DNA from: Tiliqua scincoides
Taxonomy: Eukaryota > Chordata > Lepidosauria > Squamata > Scincidae
Length of the DNA stretch: 64,000 bases
NCBI RefSeq assembly: GCF_035046505.1
Contig: NC_089823.1
Coordinates: 798,767-862,766, forward strand
Reading direction: 5' to 3'
Positions 55,639 to 64,000 of this stretch are shown piece by piece (within the stretch, counting starts at the first letter, position 1; each line of letters starts with the position of its first letter). The translations under genes were made by a program, and so were the position numbers. The notes below the pieces were generated by a model. That model saw nothing but the letters and a program-made list of their open reading frames with translations. It ran no database searches and was not told where the DNA came from.

Positions 55639-56598
55639 TTAGCAGCAGCAGCATGTCGCCCTCATGTGTGACAACACATGGACGACCCGCTCCCGGATCT
55701 GTCTTGTCCTTACCCCATAGACAATGGGGTTGAGCATAGGGGGGACGATCACGTAGAGGTTGGCCAGCAGAATGTGAATGCAGCTGGGGATGTTGTGGCC
55801 AAAGCGGTGTGTAAGGAAGGAGAAGAAGGCAGGTGTGTAGAACATCAGGATGACGCAGATGTGGGAGCTGCAGGTGCGGAGGGCCTTCAGGCGGGCCTCC
55901 TTGGAGGGCAGCCGGAAGGCGGCCCTGAGGATCAGGGCGTAGGAGACGGCAATGAGCACCACGTCCAGCCCTGAGGACAGGAGGGTGGTGGTGAAGCCGT
56001 ACCAGATGTTGACAGTTATATCCGCACAGGCCAGCCGCGCAATGCCCATGTGCTCACAGTAGGTGTGCTGCATGGTGCTGTGTCCACAATAGGGCAGCCT
56101 CTTGAGGAGGAAAATGGTTGGGAACATGATGCACAGTCCCCTCACGATGGCGGCCACGGCCACCCTCCCAATCACCGAGGGTGTCAGGGTGGTCATGTAA
56201 CGCAGTGGGTCACAGATGGCCACGTAGCGGTCAAAGGCCATGGCCAGCAGGATCGTGGACTCTGCGATGAAGCTGAAGTGGGTGAAGAACATCTGGGCGA
56301 TGCAGGCATCGAAGGAGATCTTCCTGGACCCAAACCAGAAGATGGCCAGCATCTCAGGCACGGTGGCCGTGGACAGCATGAGGTCAGTCACCGACAGCAT
56401 GGCCAGGAAGAGGCACATGGGGTGGTGGAGGCTGCGATCTGTCGCAACGAGGCCCAGGAAGAACAAGTTCCCAGTGAGTGCAACAAGGTACATAAGGCAT
56501 AAGGGGATGGAAATCCAGACGTGGGACGCCTCCAGGCCTGGGATGCCCGTCAAGACGAAGGTGATGGGGTCAAAGTTGCTCTGGTTGAGTGCGGTCAT
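55639..56598 (-). CDS. Olfactory receptor, OR52-like
   Basis: Intronless 319-aa class I odorant receptor. I chose the ATG at 56598 ([23 protein letters not shown]; glycosylation site NQS at residue 5); the frame continues 49 codons upstream, but a strong splice acceptor at 56634-56635 lies in that extension, so those codons are unlikely to be translated. Motifs: [13 protein letters not shown] (Cys replaces the usual Tyr), [10 protein letters not shown] (120-129), [34 protein letters not shown] and intact [15 protein letters not shown] in TM7. It ends in [12 protein letters not shown] and [15 protein letters not shown] identify OR52. Orientation is opposite to the three ORs on the left and the same as the ubiquilins. 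Confidence 0.93.
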   Translation of the reverse strand: MTALNQSNFDPITFVLTGIPGLEASHVWISIPLCLMYLVALTGNLFFLGLVATDRSLHHPMCLFLAMLSVTDLMLSTATVPEMLAIFWFGSRKISFDACIAQMFFTHFSFIAESTILLAMAFDRYVAICDPLRYMTTLTPSVIGRVAVAAIVRGLCIMFPTIFLLKRLPYCGHSTMQHTYCEHMGIARLACADITVNIWYGFTTTLLSSGLDVVLIAVSYALILRAAFRLPSKEARLKALRTCSSHICVILMFYTPAFFSFLTHRFGHNIPSCIHILLANLYVIVPPMLNPIVYGVRTRQIRERVVHVLSHMRATCCCC

Positions 56599-56633
56599 TC
56601 TGGAATGGTGCTCTCTGGGGTCACTTCTGGCTT

Positions 56634-56635
56634 CT
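56634..56635 (-). promoter_or_regulatory. Splice acceptor upstream of OR52-like gene
   Basis: On the minus strand a long CT/C tract (ctctctctctctc, cccccctccctacag) ends in AG at 56635-56634, 36 bp before the start codon. It is among the best acceptors in the window and supports a non-coding 5' exon. Confidence 0.65.
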
Positions 56636-57896
56636 GTAGGGAGGGGGGGAGAGAGAGAGAGAGGCTGGAGAGGGGATAGCACACAGGACCACTTTAGAGG
56701 ACTTGCCCGTGAAAAAGACCCCTCCCCCCTCATGGGGGGCTCCACACTTGTGTAAGGTTGAGGATGAAAGTAACAGACGGACAGACACTCTTTGCAAGTG
56801 GCATTTCTGGGAAGGGCTTTGCTCAGCCTCCTGCGTCAATCATGTCCAGGGCTGGCAGGGCTAGCTGGGCCGCACCAGAGAGTCGCTTTTCTGGTGGAAG
56901 CACCCCTCTGCCCTTGGCCAGAATGTGGACTTTTCCCGTTCCCTGCTGCTCTCTTGGCTCCTGACCCCTGGGTGGCTGCCCCCCATCCGTGGCCCTGTGA
57001 CATGTGGTCCAAAACCCAACAGCCACTCCAACCAGAAGCTGAACCGGCTGGCCAGTGTGTTTTGTTGGAGGAAGGGAGGTGTCCTGAGATTAGGCCACAG
57101 ACGCATGGAGGGAATTCGCTTTCTGCACACAACTTTGAAAATGATTAACCAAATAATTATGTGGGTGCCCCAGGTCATCCTCTGCACGTCCTGGAAGCAT
57201 GTCAAAGGCACAGACCCCGTGCGCCCTCCCTGCCCCCTTAAGAGACAAGGAATAAACCTCCCCGCTGTGGAAGCTCCCCTTCCGGAGGGAACCAAGTCTA
57301 GTTGCTCACTCCAGCAGCCAGCCAGCCAGCCAGCCAGCCAGGGTTTAAGGGGCTCAGCCTGGAGGGAGATAGCTTTACTTTGTCCCCCTGCAGTTCAGAA
57401 GCCATTTCCCTCGTGCATGTCTGTATTTAACACAGCACTGTTGGTGCCCAAAGTGCTTTGCATACCAGAGAAGACAGTCTCTGCCCCATGAAGCTTGCAG
57501 TGGACACCAGATGGAACTCTCCTACAGCCTGATCCTACCCCTGCCATAAGTCAAGGCACACTGCCGGAACTCCTGTTCCAGCAACGCAGCCCCAACGACA
57601 AGATTGCACAAGAGGACATCTGAAATGAGAACAGCTCTGTGGTCCTACAAGTCCTGCCTGAGATGCCCTGACGCCTGAGGCGGCCTGCCAAACGCTGCCT
57701 CCACAACCCAATGACATGCCAGCCTCTCCTCCGTCCACTTGCCAGTGCTCAGCACTCCCCTCCCCCAATTTCCTCTTCCTCTCTGTCTCCCTCTTCCTTT
57801 TCCAATCCAGGAGGGCAGTGGGGGCAAGCAGGTGGGTAGGAATTGGTGCCTCCTACCCAGTGCTTTTTCTGTAAATAAAAAGGTGCAGGAACTCAC
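56636..57896. other. Intergenic upstream of OR52-like gene
   Basis: No gene. A (CCAG)n-type run lies at about 57317-57341. The OR's non-coding first exon may lie here, but I could not place it. Confidence 0.4.
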
Positions 57897-57897
57897 A

Positions 57898-57946
<49 letters not shown>
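57898..57946. repeat. (CTTA)n microsatellite
   Basis: About 12 tandem ctta units next to a MITE-like gtgcttttt...ggaactcac sequence at about 57858-57897. Confidence 0.92.
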
Positions 57947-58576
57947 TTTTTAAACCATTTTTTATTGGAGAAATAAAATATTTTTTATGTGCTTCCCCCC
58001 TAAAGATGAACTTACTTCTGAGTAGACATGCATAGGATTGGGCTGTCAATCTCCACATCCCCTTCCCCCTAGCTACTTTTTCTACACATGGGGAAAAATA
58101 CTGTACATGTGCACTTGTAGCGTGTAGTATGTAGTGTGGCACTACTTCGAGGAGAGGAAGCAGTGAATGGATTCCGGAAAATGGCTTATATGAGTTCCAT
58201 GTAATAAAATTACTCTAAGCAACTGTGGGAGTAAGAACAAAAAAGGAAGTCTTACACGAGAGGGGTCCTTAGGTGCACATAGAAAAAGCTACGTTTGCAA
58301 ACAAGCCATTAAATATGATTTAATTCAGGTATCAGAATACTCTGTGTCTTTGGGAAGGCACTTGGCATGCAATTGTATGTTCTCTGCTGCCCTGAGCAGC
58401 TGCTGTGCATTGCTGGAGAGGAGCTGCAAACGCTGGCTGGTGGAGGGCATGCTTGTGGGGGAAGGATGAGGAGGATCTCTGGCAAGGCTGGACAGCATGT
58501 TGTACACACGGAGAATCCCTTTTCACCTGTCCTTAGCATGTGAAAATGGTGCAGATATATATCTCTGCCAGGATTA
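57947..58576. other. Intergenic spacer
   Basis: No gene; one partial palindromic MITE-like unit at about 58005-58045 (cttctgagtagacatgcata). Confidence 0.45.
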
Positions 58577-59133
58577 AGAGCCCAATCCTAGGTATGTCTA
58601 CTCTGAAGTAACTCTCGTTCTAGTCAATGGAGCTTACTCCCAGGAAAGTGCCTAGGATTGCAGCCTAAGAGCCCAATCCTATGCATGTCTACTCAGAAGT
58701 CCACTTTAGTGAATGGGGCTTACTGTGGATAGGATGGCAGCCTCAGGGCCCAATCCTGTGCCTGTCTACTCAGAAGTCATTCCCATTAGAGTCAATGGGG
58801 CTTCCTCCCAGGAAAGTGTGGAGAGGACTGCAGCCTCAGAGCCCATCCTGTGCCTGTCTACTCAGAAGTCAGTCCCATTAGAGGCAGTGGGGCTTCCTCC
58901 CAGGAAAGTGTGGAGAGGACTGCAGCCACAGAGCCCTTCCTCTGCCTGTCTACTCAGGCTGCAAGGCTATGACACTTTCCCGGGAGTAAGCCTCATTGAA
59001 CACAAAGAAACTTACTTCTGAGTAGACATGCTTGGGCTCTCACGCTGCAAGGCTATGCACCCTTTCCCAGGAGCAAGCCCCATTGAGCACAATGAGACAT
59101 ACTTCTGAGTAGACACGCCTAGACTCGTGCTGC
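58577..59133. repeat. Array of palindromic MITE-like units with orientation switch
   Basis: Four full or near-full forward units start at 58577, 58668, 58745 and 58838 (about 77-93 bp each), each with cccaatcct, gtctactcagaagt, caatggggctt and a terminal gcagcc. A fifth is cut after gtctactcag near 58958. Two units then run in reverse (about 58959-59040 and 59041-59133), reading gctgcaaggctatg and acttctgagtagaca. Single units occur elsewhere in the window (33.7 kb, 58.0 kb). Confidence 0.82.
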
Positions 59134-62084
59134 AGATTGGCACGGGGGCTGCACCAGCCAGCTTCCTTCCCCTCCTCCTCCGCCAAGCCAGTACCTGGGC
59201 ATTCCGTGGGTGCCGCAGCCCGTCTCCCTGGCTGTCCATCCTCCTCCTTGGCATTGGCGCGTGTCCCCCACACCCTCCACCAGCTTGGAAGTTGCGCAGG
59301 GAAGCAGAGCGCGGGGGGAGGGGAGGCGGGCTGGGCTCAGGTGAGAGCTTGGAGATGGGGGCAGGAGGGGGTCGTTGTGAGGTCAGGCAGGGGCCAAGCG
59401 CCCGCCCACCCTGCACCCCCCAGCACCCACCCAGCGAATGCCTCTATTTTGTTCCCCCCCCTGGAATGCCTCCAAAGGGGAGGGGCCCTGCAAAAAGGTG
59501 CCGGAACTCCGTCCCCCCGCGTTTCATTAGAAAAAAGCCTGCTCCTACCAATCGGCTGCCTGAAGTGACAGCTTCAATTGGCCTCCAGGATGAGCCGGCC
59601 CTAGGCCTGCGTTACGTGAGACCCGGTGCTGTCCTGGAGGCTGGGGGTTCCGCTTCACACAAAACGTTAAGCAATGGGGGTCTGTTAGCTGATGGGGACA
59701 GTCAAAACACTGCAAGGAGACGCTGGCGGGGGCAGGAACCTTTGTGGGAGTTGCCCCCCAACGCACCTGGGAGCCTCAGGGGCATCCTGTACCATCAGAG
59801 CATATCTAAGGCGGCCTTTGTGTCCCCACTTGCTTCCCCTGCTGCTACTGGCATTTTTGGCAGGAAGAGGGTGAGATCTTTGTGATGTGCACCATCAGCG
59901 GGCTGGGCACTTTGGCAAGGGGGCTCGGAGGGGCCGGGTGGGCACAAGGGCCTTCCTGCCTGAAGCACAACCAGCTGCATCCTTGAGCACAAGTGGCTTT
60001 TGTTTTGCTTTTGCAGGTCCAACCTTGTCATACATGGATTTTTTTATACAGGGATTAGACTCAACACAAATGGCCCCTGCAAATGAGAAGGAACGTGCTG
60101 ATCCCTGGAGAAGGGGGAAATGCACCCCTTTAAAATCACAGCTTAAAAAAACTGCATTTTACTGTTGTAGAGAGACAGCCATGCAAGTGATTACAGGTAT
60201 AACCTAAGCATCCACAAATTTTTTACAGGGGGGCAGGAAATCCACAGATTTTTCTATCTCAACACTGATGAGAAATACCTTTTAAATTAAATTTAAGTTG
60301 TTTAATAATGCCAGAGAGGGCATCCGGCTGAAAGTTCAGCAATCATTCTTCTCCAGGCTTCACTCCTCCCTTCCCCTTTCTCCTGAGCACATGAAAGAAG
60401 GCTAAATGGCAGTGATTATCACCTCCTCCCTTCTTAGAGTGAAGCCTTTCTAAGCGCCTGGAGAGAGACTGATTGCCTCTGTGTGCATTTCAAGGGTCAG
60501 CAAGACTGTTTTTAAATCACCAGAGCAAAGGACTTTGTTTTTTAAACTGGTTTGCTTTAGTGCGCTTTTTGCCATCCAGGTGAGTTCTGGGAATGGAATC
60601 CCCACGAATAATGAGACTCAACCTGTAATTGCAAAATAAGAAAGGAATGGTTGAAGAAACCGACAAGCCACTTCCCTGCAAGGTGGTCGGCAACACAAGG
60701 CATCTTTCCATGTGCAAGAAAGGGCGCATGGCTGCAGCTGAGCAGTGCACTTTAGGAAAGGGGGCAGGTGCCAGACCGACTGCTCCTCGGAACTGATGCG
60801 CAGCGACCACTGGTTGTGTTTGGGGGTTTTATGCTGCTTTGCTTTGCTGCTCCCCAGAATTTAAGAGCCGTATGACACACAGGTATCTGAGCAGGCCCAG
60901 CGTCTCCCATCACCCTGTCCAGAAAGGGGGCACTTGGTCATTCAGCGCACACCAAGCTGCCAAGGTGCAGGAGGAGAGTCTGGGAAAAGGAGCGCCCCTG
61001 GGGGAGGGGGAGCCCCCAGGCAGCCTGGAAAGGGGAGCAGCAGCAGAGTCAGGCACAGATGTGCTGAGCGACAAAGAAAGCCGCTTTTGCTGTCTTGGGC
61101 AGGAACCCTAAAAGGTGGCCATTCTCAGTGAAGCTTCCCCCTTTCCCTGCCCCCCCTGCACCCACATACCCATGCAGCCCCCTCCCATGCTGCTACCTGT
61201 CCCCGGTACAGGAGGAGCCTTGCTGAGAACAGAAGGTAGCCCTTCCTTGACTGTTTCACGCAAAGACATCCCCCTCCCAAGGCCAACCAGTCAGCCGGGC
61301 TCTGTGAGGGGAATTCACCCCAAATCTTCCGTCAGTTTCAGCCCTGCCTGTAGCTTGTCAGAAAAAGGGAAGAGGCTGCCCTGACACTCAGCTGGGGACA
61401 CCATCCACTTCCCAGGACTGATTGGCAAGGCACTTACTTTCAAGTTGGTGGGTTTACGGTGGGCGGCAGACCTGAACCTCCATGCGCATCTGCTGTGTGG
61501 TTGCCCTGAGTCCATACAGGCCAGCTGAGCCCCCGGTGGACACAGCCTCAGCAGAGTTGCACCTCCAAACTTGAGGGCAGGGTGGCACTTCTGATGCTTC
61601 CACACTGAGAAGGAGGCAGGCAGGGGGCTGCCCAGAGATCACAGGGAAGGAGGGACCTCCAGGCTCCCGGGTAGCTGGGCCGGAAAGTGCTGAGCACATT
61701 AAAGATTAACAGGGCTCCACTCAGCTGGCTTCCTGCTGCTGCTCCACCATCCTCTTTGGTATGCAAAGCAGGGACTTTTCCAGCCCCCCCCCCCCACTTC
61801 AGCCTTGCCTTGGCCCGCCTGGTCCTGCTGCTGCCATTCCCAGCCCCAAATGTCAGCTTCCCTCCTCTCATGAGAAGGAAGAGCATGAACAAGGCTGGCC
61901 TGCTTGGCGTGGCCTGGCAAGGGGCACAGAGGGCCATGGGTCTCGCCTCCCCTTTCTCTCCCAGCACCCAGGGTAGCTGAAAAGGTCACATTACATGCAT
62001 AAAAACAGCTTGATAAAAAAAGTACACCTGTCATGAAACTGTTGTTTCATGTGGGTTCTTATTTTCTTACATTGGTATTAGATT
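59134..62084. other. Intergenic, mixed repeats
   Basis: No gene. A worn DNA-transposon-like element may span about 60015-60630: left end caggtccaaccttgtcatac, right end reverse-complementing to caggttgagtctcattattc, resembling Tigger-type termini. The left part (59.1-59.6 kb) is GC-rich with a squamate MITE-like ggtgccggaactcc motif. Confidence 0.4.
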
Positions 62085-62764
62085 AGACAAGAAGCTGACG
62101 GAACATACCAAGATCCAGGTCTACAGAGCTTGCGTCCTGAGTACACTTCTGTACTGCAGCGAGTCATGGACTCTTCGCTCACAAAAGGAGAGGAAACTGA
62201 ACGCTTTCCACATGCGCTGCCTCCGACGCATTCTCGGCATCACCTGGCAGGACAAAGTGTCAAACAACACAGTCCTGGAACGTGCTGGAATCCCTAGCAT
62301 GTATGCACTGCTGAAACAGAGACGCCTGCGTTGGCTCGGTCATGTCGTGAGAATGGATGATGGCCGGATCCCAAAGGATCTCCTCTATGGAGAACTTGTG
62401 CAAGGAAAGCGCCCTACAGGCAGACCACAGCTGCGATACAAGGACATCTGCAAGAGGGATCTGAAGGCCTTAGGGATGGACCTCAACAAGTGGGAAACCC
62501 TGGCCTCTGAGCGGCCCGCTTGGAGGCAGGCTGTGCAGCATGGCCTTTCCCAGTTTGAAGAGACACTTTGCCAGCAGTCTGAGGCTAAGAGGCAAAGAAG
62601 GAAGGCCCATAGCCAGGGAGACAGACCAGGGACAGACTGCACTTGCTCCCTGTGTGGAAGGGATTGTCACTCCAAGATTGGCCTTTTCAGCCACACTAGA
62701 CGCTGTGCCAGAACCACCTTTCAGAGCGTGATACCAGAGTCTTTCGAGACTGAAGGTTACCAAC
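62085..62764 (+). mobile_element. LINE 3' end, non-CR1 family with zinc-finger tail
   Basis: 5'-truncated non-LTR retrotransposon. Its frame, open to 62799, encodes the region after the RT palm: VLSTLLYCSESWTLRSQKE, MRCLRRILGITWQDKVSN, RRLRWLGHVVRMDDGRIPK, GKRPTGRPQLRYKDICKRDL and a C-terminal finger CSLCGRDCHSKIGLFSHTRRC-type. The nucleotide 3' end is gagactgaaggttaccaac. No stop or frameshift in this stretch, so it may be young. The RRLRWLGHV type of C-terminus occurs in several LINE clades; I do not assign one. Its tail is shared with the SINE at 63594-63743 and the fragment at 34479-34558. Confidence 0.85.
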
Positions 62765-62805
62765 AGCTGGGGCTCCTTGGATGTAAAAGATTCCGGTGAG
62801 AATGG

Positions 62806-63016
62806 TTGGGTTACGGGTTACAAGCCATGATGTGTATGTGTAACCTCCTGATTTTAGAAATGGGCTATGCCAGATGCAAGGGAGGGCACCAGGATGAGGT
62901 CTCTTGTTATCTGGTGTGCTCCCTGGGGCATTTGGTGGGGCTGCTGTGAGATACAGGAAGCTGGACTAGATGGGCCTATGGCCTGATCCAGTGGGGCTGT
63001 TCTTATGTTCTTATGA
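62806..63016 (+). mobile_element. CR1 3' end
   Basis: CR1 3' UTR from gggttacgggttacaagcc to ttcttatgttcttatg. Nearly identical to the ends at 1.7 and 26.2 kb. Confidence 0.88.
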
Positions 63017-63593
63017 TTAAACCTTTAGAGAAGGGACCTTTGTTGTCTTCCTGGTGGATGAGACCTAAGGGAGAGTTAGCCTCACTCTGGTGGTGTGAGC
63101 AAATGAGAGAAGTTCATTCTGACTAGTCAGTACAAGAGTTAGATTGCGTTCGGTTTTTATCTTTTCTTTGTAGCTGTTTTAGCAGGTTCACCAAAGGTCC
63201 TTCCTTGGGGAGTCCTACAATTTTGGGAGCCTCCTATAATTGTTGTACCTTTAGCCAACTGAATCTGGATTGTGCAGCAGCCCCTTTTGTTAGTTATAAT
63301 AATGAATGGATCTTAATAAACTCTGCTTTCTATTCCTTTTTGTTTGGGTCTCACTGAGCTATCTGGGAACCATTACTCTCTTCCCTTACAGGGAGTTAAA
63401 GAGGGGAATTGAAGAGAACCCATTAATTAGCTTATGTAACAAGGAAGAGGGATTTAGCTCATGACGTTCTTCTGGTGATCCTGGTTCTCGGCTGGTGACA
63501 GAGGGGTCGTTATTAAGGGGTCTTGCCTCCTCAGGACCCTGAGGAGGACAGCACTGAAAACCAGTTCAAAAACAGTGGCAAGCTGTTTCAAAG
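63017..63593. other. Intergenic spacer
   Basis: About 580 bp with no gene. AATAAA at 63315-63320 followed by a T-rich run could be an isolated poly-A region, but no coding frame leads to it. Confidence 0.35.
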
Positions 63594-63743
63594 CAACTGT
63601 TACCCTGCACTTGCGTGATCTCGTCTGATCTCGGAAGCTAAGCAGGGTCAGGCCTGGTTAGTACTTGGATTGGAGACTGCCTGGGAATGCCGGGTGCTGT
63701 AGGCTTATACCATAGTCTTTCCAGACTGAAGGTTGCCAACCTA
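63594..63743 (+). mobile_element. 5S-rRNA-derived SINE with LINE-type tail
   Basis: 63599-63706 aligns to vertebrate 5S rRNA from about nucleotide 13 to the 3' end, including the internal pol III promoter: A box (aagctaagcagggtc), intermediate element and C box (tacttggattggagactgc). It is followed immediately by ataccatagtctttcc and agactgaaggttgccaac, the LINE tail also at 34479-34558 and (with changes) 62764. Flanking tgtttcaaag (63584-63593) and tgttttaaag (63744-63753) match at 9 of 10 and fit a target-site duplication. Not a functional 5S gene: the 5' end is missing and a foreign tail replaces the T-run. Confidence 0.85.
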
Positions 63744-63753
63744 TGTTTTAAAG

Positions 63754-64000
63754 GCAGCAGAATTTCCAGCACAATCCCAGCAGGATTAGTCTGCCCCTAA
63801 AACCTGAAAGACAGATCAGCTTCTGAGCCCTTCTTGAGGCTGGATGGCAGGGGATGCTTCACACTACTTGTGGCAGGGACTCCCAGAGCTTCAGGGCCAC
63901 CACAGAAATGTGTACTGCGCACGCCTCGGCAAGTCACGGCCCCCAAGAAGATGGGCCAAAAACAGAGGCAATCAACGGTCCTTTCAGCAAGCAGTCCTGC
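63754..64000. other. Window end, no feature seen
   Basis: Unique sequence with no gene or repeat recognised. Confidence 0.4.

Noticed and set aside
63017-63593. Possible LTR fragment with AATAAA
   Set aside because: No paired terminal repeat, primer-binding site or internal genes could be recognised; the evidence is one poly-A signal and base composition.
63594-63743. Functional 5S rRNA gene
   Set aside because: The first dozen nucleotides are missing, there are substitutions, the end continues into a LINE-type tail with no T-run terminator, and it looks flanked by a target duplication.

Overview
The window comes from a vertebrate nuclear genome, most likely a squamate reptile. A three-exon adult-type beta-globin gene, class I olfactory receptors (OR51 and OR52 types) and intronless ubiquilin genes lie in the order known around the amniote beta-globin locus. 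The repeats fit a lizard: many CR1 LINE 3' ends, an L1 tail, hAT elements, a Sauria-like tRNA-derived SINE and a 5S-rRNA-derived SINE. Species cannot be named from sequence alone.

Layout, left to right. 1-1712 is a copy, with no difference seen, of the 3' flank of the globin gene (6181-7892), so a second globin copy probably ends just left of the window. The beta-globin gene (+) is at 4865-6064. 8.4-15.7 kb is CR1 debris plus a possible non-coding first exon (11112-11226). OR51-like genes (+) are at 15947-16879 and 24543-25499; between them a CR1 is interrupted by an L1 and a hAT element, each with its own target-site duplication. A strong CpG island (about 27.93-28.69 kb) runs into an OR52-like gene (+) at 28720-29670. 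A long CR1 copy fills 30.0-32.55 kb. Three intronless ubiquilin genes (-) follow at 36279-38060, 45398-46786 and 51274-52785, then an OR52-like gene (-) at 55639-56598. The right end holds a palindromic repeat array, a LINE 3' end of a second family, a CR1 3' end and a 5S-derived SINE.

The globin makes the beta chain of red-cell haemoglobin; the receptors are odorant GPCRs; the ubiquilins are UBL-STI1 shuttle or chaperone proteins whose mammalian relatives at this locus are testis-specific. These are neighbours by ancestry, not a pathway.

The strongest new observation is a shared promoter architecture. Each ubiquilin gene has, 205-277 bp upstream of its start codon, a pair of CRE-like 8-mers (TGANNTCA) separated by exactly 4 bp, the start-proximal copy reading TGACNTCACAG toward the gene. 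Second is a LINE/SINE pair: a 5S-rRNA-derived SINE carries the same 3' tail as a LINE fragment less than 1 kb away.
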